This document shows, piece by piece, positions 1-5,586 of a stretch of DNA of 7,611 nucleotides (within the stretch, counting starts at the first letter, position 1; the number at the start of each line of letters is the position of its first letter). The translations under genes and the position numbers were made by a program. This DNA comes from Acidimicrobiia bacterium. Lineage in GTDB: Bacteria > Actinomycetota > Acidimicrobiia > Spongiisociales > JAHEDJ01. Where the stretch lies: assembly GCA_030598025.1 (NCBI GenBank), contig JAUVQS010000071.1, forward strand, positions 1 through 7,611, given 5' to 3'. The notes beneath the pieces are model-generated. The model saw only the letters and a program-made list of their open reading frames with translations. It searched no databases and was not told where the DNA came from.

Positions 1-429
1 GAACCCGCCGGCACCGACGTTCGGGCCTTCAGTGTTCTCCCGAAAGATGACCATGTCGCACCGGTCGGGAGTTAGTCCGGCAATCGGTGTTGGCGCACCC
101 TCATAGAGCTTGACGGGTCGGACGTTCACATATTGATCGAATGCAAATCGTAGTTTGAGAAGCAACCCGCGCTCGAGCATCCCCGGTGGAACATCCGGCG
201 TGCCGACCGCACCCAACAAGATGGCGTCGTATCCGGCCAACTCGGCCTCAACCGTGTCCGGAAGGACTTCACCCGTTCGCAAATACCGGTCGCCGCCGAG
301 GTCGTATTCCGTGACATCGATGGAGAAGTTGAACCGATCCGCAGCCGCCTGCACAGCCTTGATGGCCTCGGCGGTGACCTCGGTTCCGACCCCGTCGCCC
401 GGAATGGCCGCCAGGCGGTATCCGCTCAT
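1..429 (-). CDS. leuB: 3-isopropylmalate dehydrogenase, N-terminal 143 residues (cut by window edge)
   Basis: This enzyme oxidatively decarboxylates 3-isopropylmalate to 2-ketoisocaproate with NAD+, a late step of leucine synthesis in the cytosol. The visible part begins MSGYRLAAIPGDGVGTEV, the glycine-rich start of the isocitrate/isopropylmalate dehydrogenase family. GEVLPDTVEAELAGYDAILLG follows at about 53-73 as two family segments, then LERGLLLKLRF at 85-95 and VNVRP at 101-105. R94, R104 and R130 sit where the family keeps its substrate-binding arginines. ENTEG at 131-135 is also typical. The LERGLLLKLRF form is the isopropylmalate version, not isocitrate or tartrate dehydrogenase, and resembles the short actinobacterial LeuB. 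The ATG overlaps the leuA stop codon as ATGA, so the two are probably translationally coupled. About 200 more residues should lie beyond position 1. No frameshift is visible in this part. Confidence 0.93.
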   Translation of the reverse strand, partial: MSGYRLAAIPGDGVGTEVTAEAIKAVQAAADRFNFSIDVTEYDLGGDRYLRTGEVLPDTVEAELAGYDAILLGAVGTPDVPPGMLERGLLLKLRFAFDQYVNVRPVKLYEGAPTPIAGLTPDRCDMVIFRENTEGPNVGAGGF

Positions 430-1964
430 ACGTCTGCCTCGCCGACCGTCTCCTCGATGATCTGTTGAGCCGCCTTGTTCAACGCATTGACGAATGCTCT
501 GGCCGACCCTCCGACCACGTCGGTGTCGACGGATCGACCGGCGTACGCCCTTCCACCCATCTGCACGACAACATTGATTTCTGCCATCGCGTCGGAACCC
601 GCCGTGACCGGCACAACCCGATAGTCGACCAGACGCGCGTCGATACCGAAGGCCTTCTTCAACGCCGCGAATGTTGCGTGCACCATGCCGTCGCCCTCGG
701 CTTCGTACTCGAGAGTGAGCCCCCGGGTCTCAACCTTGATGCTGGCCTGTGGAGTGACCTCGTTGCCGCTTGCAACATGCATGCTCACCAGGTGGATCAG
801 CTCTTCGTTGCGAGCCGCCGCGAAGTCGACAATGGCCCGTATGCCTTCCTCGGATATTTCGCCCTTGCGGTCTGCCAGTTCCTTGAAACGCTCGAAAGCT
901 CGCTCGAACTCTTCATCTTCGAGCACGATCTCCATGTTGCGGAGAGCATCGGCGAACCCGGCCCGGCCCGAGTGTTTGCCGAGGACGATCTGGCTGACGT
1001 GCCCGACGGCCTCCGGATCCATGATCTCGTAGGTTTCGCGATCGCGCAGCATGCCATGCTGGTGGATGCCCGATTCGTGAGCGAAGGCGTTACGGCCGAC
1101 CACTGCCTTGTTGAACTGGACCGGGTAGCCGGTGAATCGGGCAACGAGGCGAGAGGTCTCGACGATCTCAGTTGTATCGGCGCCGATGTCAACACCGAAC
1201 TGATCTTCACGGGTCTTGATCGCCATGATGACCTCTTCGGTGGACGTGTTGCCCGCCCGTTCCCCGATTCCGTTGATGGCGCCCTCAATCTGGCGCGCTC
1301 CGGCCGAGATAGCCGACAGGCTGTTGGCGACGGCCAGGCCGAGATCGTTGTGGCAGTGGGTCGAGATGATCACATCTTCATTGCCGCCCCGTGCTTCGTT
1401 GTAGACCCGGGTGAGCAACTCGACGTACTCGTTGGGCGTGGCGTATCCGACGGTATCTGGAATGTTGAGCGTGGTGGCCCCGGCCTCGACCGCGGCCCGG
1501 CATACGGCCAGCATGAAGTCGGGGTCGGAACGGGTGGCGTCCTGGGGCGAGAACTCGACATTGTCGGTGTAGGAGCGTGCCCTGGCGACTGCCTCCTTGA
1601 CCGACTGCATCACCTCGTCCGGCGTCATGCGGAGCATTCGTTCCATGTGAATCGGGGAGGTGGATTGAAAGACATGGATCCGGTTGTGGTCGGCGTGGCG
1701 CACGGCGTCCCACGCTCTGTCGATGTCGTTCGGTACGCATCTGGCGAGGCTGGCGATGACCGGCCCCTTCACTTCTTTGGCGATGCGGGCTACTGCCTCG
1801 AAGTCCCCGTCCGAGGCGGCGGCAAAGCCCGCCTCGATTACATCGACGCGCAGTTTTGCCAATTGATGAGCGATCGCCACCTTCTCGTCGGAGTTGAGGG
1901 CGATTCCGGGCGCCTGCTCGCCGTCCCGGAGGGTGGTGTCAAAGATGATCAGTTGGTCAGACAT
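426..1964 (-). CDS. leuA: 2-isopropylmalate synthase
   Basis: LeuA condenses acetyl-CoA with 2-ketoisovalerate to give 2-isopropylmalate, the committed step of leucine synthesis. The 512-residue protein opens with the catalytic TIM barrel: DTTLRDGEQAPG at 9-20, HCHNDLGLAVANS at 203-215 and NGIGERAGN at 231-239. The expected divalent-metal ligands D14, H203, H205 and N239 are all present. FAHESGIHQHGML at 294-306 is the family's conserved linker motif. Residues from about 395 to the end match the LeuA C-terminal dimer domain, which in this family binds leucine for feedback inhibition. Length and motifs fit the shorter E. coli-type enzyme (about 520 residues), not the longer mycobacterial type. 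Homocitrate synthase and citramalate synthase share the barrel, but the adjacent leuB and the overall match favour LeuA. The ATG is preceded by GAAAGG about 10 bases upstream. The stop overlaps the leuB start by 4 bp. Confidence 0.96.
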   Translation of the reverse strand: MSDQLIIFDTTLRDGEQAPGIALNSDEKVAIAHQLAKLRVDVIEAGFAAASDGDFEAVARIAKEVKGPVIASLARCVPNDIDRAWDAVRHADHNRIHVFQSTSPIHMERMLRMTPDEVMQSVKEAVARARSYTDNVEFSPQDATRSDPDFMLAVCRAAVEAGATTLNIPDTVGYATPNEYVELLTRVYNEARGGNEDVIISTHCHNDLGLAVANSLSAISAGARQIEGAINGIGERAGNTSTEEVIMAIKTREDQFGVDIGADTTEIVETSRLVARFTGYPVQFNKAVVGRNAFAHESGIHQHGMLRDRETYEIMDPEAVGHVSQIVLGKHSGRAGFADALRNMEIVLEDEEFERAFERFKELADRKGEISEEGIRAIVDFAAARNEELIHLVSMHVASGNEVTPQASIKVETRGLTLEYEAEGDGMVHATFAALKKAFGIDARLVDYRVVPVTAGSDAMAEINVVVQMGGRAYAGRSVDTDVVGGSARAFVNALNKAAQQIIEETVGEADV

Positions 1965-2000
1965 GGCTGGAGGACCTTTCGTGGTGAACGATGACTGAGG

Positions 2001-2033
2001 TCACCTGGCAAGTAGTTCTTGAGCGATAGACAT
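2001..2033 (-). CDS. candidate leader peptide MSIAQELLAR upstream of leuA
   Basis: A 10-codon ORF, ATG to TGA, lies 36 bp before the leuA start and encodes MSIAQELLAR. It carries two adjacent leucine codons, CTA CTT, which are both uncommon choices in GC-rich genes like those around it. It is exactly as long as the much clearer ilvB leader peptide at 5450-5482. Its stop codon falls inside the mutually exclusive short pairings described for the ilvC-leuA gap. Against it: no intrinsic terminator with a T run follows, the upstream promoter is not evident, the ribosome binding site is weak, and a 10-codon ORF can occur by chance. Leu-rich leader peptides before leuA are known in Actinobacteria, which is why I list it, with low confidence. 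Confidence 0.25.
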   Translation of the reverse strand: MSIAQELLAR

Positions 2034-2071
2034 TTGCTCACGGCCCATCGCTCATGGTCCATGGCTCCTAC

Positions 2072-2102
2072 CGGCCGGGCCGACCTATCGGCCGCCCGGC
2101 CG
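2072..2102 (-). repeat. strong GC-rich hairpin downstream of ilvC
   Basis: CGGCCGGGC at 2072-2080 and GCCCGGCCG at 2094-2102 are perfect 9-bp inverted arms around a 13-base loop. A competing internal pairing, CCGA with TCGG (2080-2083 and 2088-2091), is also possible. It begins 41 bp after the ilvC stop codon. In the direction of transcription no T tract follows, so it is not a standard intrinsic terminator. It could be a processing or mRNA-stabilising stem at the 3' end of the ilvBNC message, or a weak terminator that reduces readthrough into leuA. The structure is seen; its role is inferred. Confidence 0.5.
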
Positions 2103-2143
2103 TTGAAGCGCCAGCCACCATCCACGCAATCCGATCAGATCAA

Positions 2144-3154
2144 TCATGCGTCGTCCGCTGTCTTCGGCTCGAGGAAAGGCATCATGTTGCGCAAGTCCTT
2201 GCCGACCGTCTCGATCTGATGCGTTCTGCCCTTGGCGCGTTGCTCGAGAAGGAACGGCGCTCCCTCTTTGGCCTGTGCCAGCCACTCGTGAGCGAATGCG
2301 CCCGACTGAATTTCGGTCAGGATCTCTTTCATCGCGGCCTTGGTCTCATCGGTCACTATGCGAGAACCGCGGGTGTAGTCCCCGTATTCGGCGGTGTCCG
2401 ACACCGAGAACCGCATATACGAGAGGCCGCCTTCGTAGAGAAGGTCGACGATGAGTTTCAACTCGTGCAGTGTCTCGAAGTAGGCCGATTCAGGCTGGTA
2501 GCCGGCCTCGACCAGCGTCTCGAACGAAGCTTTGATCAGGGAGGAAACGCCGCCGCACAGGATGACCTGCTCACCGAATAGGTCCGTCTCGGTCTCCTCC
2601 TTGAAGGTGGTCTCCAGAATGCCGGCCCGGCCGCCACCAATGCCCCAGGCATACGACAGTCCGAGGTCGTGAGCCGAGCCGGTGTGGTCCTGGTGCACGG
2701 CCAGCAGGCACGGCACCCCCGAGTCTTCGGTGTACGTTCGACGAACCAGATGCCCCGGGCCCTTGGGGGCAACCATGACGACATCGACATCATCCGGGGG
2801 AGTAATCGCCCCGAAGTGAATATTGAAGCCGTGCGCGAAGAACAACGCATCGCCCGGTTCGAGGTTGGGTTCGATTTCGTGCTCGTAGAGTGCGGCCATC
2901 GTCTGGTCGGGCGTGAGCATCATGATGACGTCGGCGTCGGCTGCTGCTTCCGCCGCGGTCGCCACCGTGAGTCCGGCGGCCTCGACTTCGGCCCGCCGTG
3001 CAGAGCCTTCACGCAAACCGACGGTAACGTCGACGCCGGAATCTTTGAGGTTCAAGGCGTGGGCATGCCCCTGGCTTCCGTATCCGATCACGGCAACCTT
3101 GCGGCCCTTGATGATCGAGGGGTCGGCATGCTCGTTGTAGTAGATGGTGGCCAT
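2144..3154 (-). CDS. ilvC: ketol-acid reductoisomerase (NADP+), class I
   Basis: IlvC converts 2-acetolactate (or 2-aceto-2-hydroxybutyrate) to the 2,3-dihydroxy acid by a Mg2+-dependent alkyl shift and NADPH reduction, the second common step of valine, isoleucine and leucine synthesis. The 336-residue protein has the Rossmann motif GYGSQG at 24-29, and R48 and S51 in the loop that usually contacts the NADPH phosphate. HGFNIHFG at 108-115 and APKGPGHLVRRTY at 129-141 follow. The Mg2+ ligands are in place: DLFGE at 191-195 (D191, E195), and E227 and E231 in FETLHE. S252 also matches the active site. Length fits the short class I enzyme with a single knotted C-terminal domain. I chose the ATG at 3154 because MATIYYNEHADPS is the family start and GAGGAA lies just before it. 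A longer in-frame start at 3247 would run far into ilvN. It follows ilvN by 13 bp, evidently in the same operon. Confidence 0.97.
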   Translation of the reverse strand: MATIYYNEHADPSIIKGRKVAVIGYGSQGHAHALNLKDSGVDVTVGLREGSARRAEVEAAGLTVATAAEAAADADVIMMLTPDQTMAALYEHEIEPNLEPGDALFFAHGFNIHFGAITPPDDVDVVMVAPKGPGHLVRRTYTEDSGVPCLLAVHQDHTGSAHDLGLSYAWGIGGGRAGILETTFKEETETDLFGEQVILCGGVSSLIKASFETLVEAGYQPESAYFETLHELKLIVDLLYEGGLSYMRFSVSDTAEYGDYTRGSRIVTDETKAAMKEILTEIQSGAFAHEWLAQAKEGAPFLLEQRAKGRTHQIETVGKDLRNMMPFLEPKTADDA

Positions 3155-3167
3155 GGGTTCCTCGCTT

Positions 3168-3665
3168 CTAGCTCGTACGCAACTTACGGTTCTTCTGATC
3201 GCGTGCCAAGGCGACCCGGCCCGACTTGACGAGGTCGGCGATGCCATACGGGCGAACCAACTCGACGAAGTCGTTCACTTTGTCCGGCGCGCCGGCGACC
3301 AGAAACATGATCGTCGAAACGCCAACGTCGACGGCTATCGCATCAAAGAGGGTGGCCACTTCGAGTACGTCGCTTCGTTTCTGACCGTCCGTTGAAACCC
3401 GCACGAGAGCGACTTCTCGCTCAACGGCCGATTTCGGATCGAGTTCGGTGATCTTGACCACGTTGATGAGCTTGTGGAGTTGCTTCTTGACTTGTTCGAG
3501 TTCCGGTGCGTCCACGACGATCGTCATCCGGGAAATGGACTCGTCGGCGGTCGGTCCGACCGCCAGGGAGTGGATGTTGAATCCGCGTCTGGCCAGCAGG
3601 GACGAGACTCTCGCCAGCACGCCGGCTCTGTTTTCGACGAGGACGGAGAGTGTGTGCTTGGTCAT
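3168..3665 (-). CDS. ilvN: acetolactate synthase small (regulatory) subunit
   Basis: This is the regulatory partner of IlvB. It stimulates the catalytic subunit and carries the valine feedback site. The 165 residues fit the IlvN/IlvH family: an N-terminal ACT domain at about 4-78 and a C-terminal domain at about 83-160. N12, G15 and N30, in ENRAGVLARV (11-20) and RRGFNIHSL (27-35), align with E. coli IlvH N11, G14 and N29, positions tied to valine binding, so feedback inhibition is expected to be intact. SRMTIVV (45-51) and KQLHKLINVVKI (61-72) are further family signatures. The start ATG overlaps the ilvB stop as ATGA, consistent with coupled synthesis of the two subunits. The symbol ilvH is used for the same gene in some genomes. 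Confidence 0.96.
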   Translation of the reverse strand: MTKHTLSVLVENRAGVLARVSSLLARRGFNIHSLAVGPTADESISRMTIVVDAPELEQVKKQLHKLINVVKITELDPKSAVEREVALVRVSTDGQKRSDVLEVATLFDAIAVDVGVSTIMFLVAGAPDKVNDFVELVRPYGIADLVKSGRVALARDQKNRKLRTS

Positions 3666-5365
3666 GTCAAATCCTCCGGTCCGAGAATGATCTGATCATT
3701 TGAACCGCCGGCCGGGACCATTGGAAACACCATCTCGTCCGGATCGACGACGAACTCGATCAAGACGGGGCGGTCGTTGATCGAGAGGGATTTCTCGATC
3801 GCTGGTCCAACTTCCTCCGGTGTCTCGACCCGGATGCCGACGCAACCCATCGCTTCGGCAAGCATCGGGTAGTTCACCGTGTCTCGGCCCAAAACGCTTC
3901 CGGAGTAGCGCTTGCCGTAGAAGAGCGTCTGCCACTGTCGAACCATGCCGTGTACGCCGTTGTTGATCAGGGCGATCTTGATCGGAAAGCCTTCTTCTGA
4001 AGCAGTGGCGAGCTCCTGGTGGGTCATCTGGAACGAGCCGTCTCCATCGATCAGGTAGACCGTTCGCTCGGGGGCCCCGGCCTTTGCCCCGATGGCGGCC
4101 GGCACTCCGAACCCCATCGTGCCGAGTCCGCCCGAGTTGATCCACTCCCGCGGGCGCGAGAACTTCCAGTGGAGGGCCGTCCACATCTGGTGCTGGCCGA
4201 CGCCGGATACGACGATGGCATCGCCGCCGGTGCGGTTGTAGAGCTCCTCGATGACGAACTGTGGCTTCAGTGGGCCGTCTGGTTGCTGGTCGTAGCGGAC
4301 CGGGTTGTCGTTGCGCCAGCGAGACACCTTCTCCAGCCATTCAGTGTGGTCCGGCGCAGGTTTGTCTCCCCAAATTTCGAGCATCTGCTCGAGAACCTTT
4401 CCGACATCGCCGACTATTGGGACCTCGGCTTGGCGGACCTTGCCGATTTCAGCCGGGTCGACGTCGACATGAATGACGCTGGCATGCGGAGCGAAGAAGT
4501 CCGGATTGCCGGTGACCCGGTCGTCGAAACGAACGCCCAGCGCCACGAGAAGGTCGGCCTTCTGAATGGCTGAGGTGGCGGCGAAGGTGCCGTGCATTCC
4601 AGGCATTCCAAGGAAGAGGTCGTGGTCTCCCGGGAATCCTCCGAGACCCATCAGGGTGGTGACCACCGGGGAGTTCGACCGCTCGGCGAATCGCTTGAGG
4701 TTCTCCGCGGCACCCGCCTTGATGATTCCGCCACCTGCGTAGATAACCGGGCGCTTCGCCTCTTCGATGAGTTTGACCGCCTCTTTGACACGGCGTGGGT
4801 GGCCATCGACGGTGGGTCGGTAGCCGGGGAGATCGAGCTTGGGTGGCTTGTGCCACTCGAGGTGGGCGTTGAGGATATCTTTGGGAAGGTCAATGAGCAC
4901 CGGCCCGGGGCGACCGGTCGCGGCGATGTGGAAAGCTTCGTGAATGACATCGGGGATGTCGTCGGGATCGGTCACGAAGTAGTTGTGCTTTGTGGCATTC
5001 ATCGTGATTCCGGTGGTGTAAGCCTCCTGGAAGGCGTCGTTTCCGACCGAAGTGGTAGCCACCTGTCCGGTGATGGCGACTATCGGGATGGAATCCATGA
5101 GAGCGTTCGCCAGCGGGGTGACCAGGTTGGTGGCGGCCGGACCCGAGGTGACGATGCAGACGCCGACCCGCCCGGTGGCCCAGGCGTATCCCTCGGCCAT
5201 GTGCCCTGCGCCTTGCTCGTGACGAGCCAGCACGTGCCTGATCGGGCTATCGAAGAGGGGGTCGTAAGCGGGAAGGATCGCCCCACCCGGCACACCGAAA
5301 ACGATCTCTACGCCCTCCCGTTCCAGTGCCTTGATGACTGCCTGGGCTCCGCTGATTGTGCTCAT
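3662..5365 (-). CDS. ilvB: acetolactate synthase (acetohydroxyacid synthase) large catalytic subunit
   Basis: IlvB is a thiamine-diphosphate and FAD enzyme that makes 2-acetolactate from two pyruvates, or 2-aceto-2-hydroxybutyrate from pyruvate and 2-ketobutyrate. From the chosen start it has 567 residues, a normal length. VFGVPGGAILPAYD (22-35) and the catalytic glutamate E50 in RHEQGAGHMAEGYA mark the N-terminal thiamine domain. DAFQE (110-114) and GMHGT (256-260) fit the central FAD-containing part. DGDGSF (440-445) and NNG (468-470) form the Mg-ThDP motif, and W478 in MVRQWQTLFY is the conserved substrate-channel tryptophan. Residue 103 in GQVATT is Ala where some family members have Pro; E. 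coli IlvI also has Ala. The ATG at 5365 has GAAGGAA about 6 bases upstream and gives the family start MSTISGAQ. An in-frame ATG at 5425 would put the attenuator terminator inside the coding region, so I reject it. Expression is probably governed by the leader at 5388-5521. Confidence 0.96.
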   Translation of the reverse strand: MSTISGAQAVIKALEREGVEIVFGVPGGAILPAYDPLFDSPIRHVLARHEQGAGHMAEGYAWATGRVGVCIVTSGPAATNLVTPLANALMDSIPIVAITGQVATTSVGNDAFQEAYTTGITMNATKHNYFVTDPDDIPDVIHEAFHIAATGRPGPVLIDLPKDILNAHLEWHKPPKLDLPGYRPTVDGHPRRVKEAVKLIEEAKRPVIYAGGGIIKAGAAENLKRFAERSNSPVVTTLMGLGGFPGDHDLFLGMPGMHGTFAATSAIQKADLLVALGVRFDDRVTGNPDFFAPHASVIHVDVDPAEIGKVRQAEVPIVGDVGKVLEQMLEIWGDKPAPDHTEWLEKVSRWRNDNPVRYDQQPDGPLKPQFVIEELYNRTGGDAIVVSGVGQHQMWTALHWKFSRPREWINSGGLGTMGFGVPAAIGAKAGAPERTVYLIDGDGSFQMTHQELATASEEGFPIKIALINNGVHGMVRQWQTLFYGKRYSGSVLGRDTVNYPMLAEAMGCVGIRVETPEEVGPAIEKSLSINDRPVLIEFVVDPDEMVFPMVPAGGSNDQIILGPEDLT

Positions 5366-5387
5366 CGTGTTCCTTCGATCGGGATAC

Positions 5388-5410
5388 AAAAAACCCTCCG
5401 GTTGGGAGGG
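5388..5410 (-). terminator. intrinsic terminator of the ilvB attenuator
   Basis: In the direction of transcription, CCCTCC (5410-5405) pairs with GGAGGG (5399-5394) across a 5-base loop, and six Ts follow at once (5393-5388). This is a textbook intrinsic terminator, only 22 bp before the ilvB ATG and downstream of a promoter. That position makes sense for an attenuator, not for ending the previous gene. A second copy of the left arm, CCCTCCG at 5420-5414, can pair 7 bp with CGGAGGG (5400-5394) with a 13-base loop. The 3' arm and T run therefore have two possible partners. Confidence 0.88.
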
Positions 5411-5418
5411 CATCGGAG

Positions 5419-5450
5419 GGCACACACGTCGTGGTTGTGACGTATGTGCC
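5419..5450 (-). promoter_or_regulatory. ilvB leader hairpin (attenuator stem 1:2)
   Basis: GGCACATACGTC (5450-5439) pairs with GACGTGTGTGCC (5430-5419) over 12 bp, including one G-U wobble, around the 8-base loop ACAACCAC. The first base of the stem is the last base of the leader peptide stop codon. A ribosome sitting at the stop would therefore cover the 5' arm, while one stalled a few codons earlier would cover less of it. The 3' arm ends in the CC that begins the first CCCTCC copy, so this stem competes for two bases with one version of the terminator. By analogy with amino-acid attenuators it is the pause or switch stem. Which state favours termination is not clear from sequence. Confidence 0.75.
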
Positions 5451-5482
5451 TATTGAAGTACGAGAATATCGGTTGCGAACAT
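5450..5482 (-). CDS. ilv leader peptide MFATDILVLQ
   Basis: This 10-codon ORF, ATG to TAG, encodes MFATDILVLQ. Codons 6-9 read Ile-Leu-Val-Leu (ATT CTC GTA CTT), so all three branched-chain amino acids appear in one uninterrupted run. It lies between a good promoter and a hairpin plus intrinsic terminator, 84 bp before ilvB. In attenuators of this class, shortage of the cognate charged tRNAs stalls the ribosome on these codons and changes folding of the nascent RNA so that transcription continues into the structural genes. The ATG comes only 10 bases after the -10 box, so the message probably starts at or within a few bases of it, with no room for a Shine-Dalgarno site. Leaderless translation is common in Actinobacteria. 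I know of no identical peptide, but its position and composition make the assignment strong. Confidence 0.85.
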   Translation of the reverse strand: MFATDILVLQ

Positions 5483-5492
5483 GTGGAGCGGC

Positions 5493-5521
5493 AGTATGCG
5501 GCAATCGGCGGCGTATGTCAA
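5493..5521 (-). promoter_or_regulatory. sigma70-type promoter of the ilvBNC(-leuAB) operon
   Basis: A perfect -35 box TTGACA (5521-5516) is followed by a 17-base spacer and the -10 box CATACT (5498-5493), which matches 4 of 6 consensus bases. Transcription would start at about 5487-5482, immediately before or at the leader peptide ATG. The promoter begins 65 bp after the cyclase stop codon. Its strength on sequence grounds suggests basal transcription is high and that control comes mainly from the downstream attenuator. I saw no clear repressor operator. Confidence 0.8.
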
Positions 5522-5527
5522 TCTCTT

Positions 5528-5573
5528 GCGGCGAGGTCTGGAGTCGCTTCGCCGTGGGCAACTTCCTCGCCGC
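5528..5573 (-). repeat. inverted repeat between the cyclase gene and the ilv promoter
   Basis: In the direction of transcription, GCGGCGAGG (5573-5565) and CCTCGCCGC (5536-5528) are perfect 9-bp inverted arms separated by 28 bases. The interior can form a further short stem, GTTGC (5561-5557 region) with GCGAC, using one G-U pair. It starts 13 bp after the cyclase stop and ends 6 bp before the -35 box. No T run follows, so it may be a weak or factor-dependent 3' end for the cyclase message, or a protein-binding site next to the ilv promoter. The sequence cannot tell these apart. Confidence 0.4.
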
Positions 5574-5586
5574 GCCGACGAGTTCC

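Larger units (their letters stand above)
1965..2143 (-). promoter_or_regulatory. ilvC-leuA intergenic region, possible internal control region
   Basis: This is the only gap of any size inside the ilv-leu cluster, since all other junctions overlap or are 13 bp apart. It holds the GC-rich hairpin at 2072-2102, a small ORF with tandem Leu codons at 2001-2033, and the leuA ribosome binding site (GAAAGG, 1980-1975). Just upstream of leuA, GACCT (2002-1998) can pair with AGGTC (1977-1973), which would cover part of that ribosome binding site. A competing pairing, GGTGA (2005-2001) with TCACC (1987-1983), uses two of the same bases. I could not find a convincing -35/-10 pair, so whether leuA has its own promoter is open. 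The regulatory role is inference. Confidence 0.4.

Noticed and set aside
465..1994. A 509-codon open frame on the plus strand opposite leuA
   Set aside because: It mirrors leuA almost end to end, shows no recognisable domain, and is the usual antisense open frame produced by GC-rich codon use in a highly conserved gene.
1949..2062. A 37-residue minus-strand ORF overlapping the leuA start, with several Leu codons
   Set aside because: The Leu codons are scattered and not clustered, and it overlaps leuA out of frame. The 10-codon ORF at 2001-2033 is the better leader candidate.
3155..3247. Upstream in-frame start that would extend IlvC by 31 residues
   Set aside because: It would overlap ilvN by about 80 bp, and the added residues do not resemble IlvC. 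The start at 3154 has a ribosome binding site and the family N-terminus.
5366..5425. Upstream in-frame start that would extend IlvB by 20 residues
   Set aside because: The extension would translate the terminator hairpin and T run, and lacks family similarity. The ATG at 5365 has a good ribosome binding site and the normal IlvB start.
4592..5440. A 282-codon open frame on the plus strand opposite ilvB
   Set aside because: It is a shadow of ilvB and would also run antisense through the attenuator; no motif supports it.
5366..5486. T-box riboswitch upstream of ilvB
   Set aside because: The leader is only about 120 bases, has no T-box sequence or specifier stem, and is fully explained by a leader peptide attenuator.
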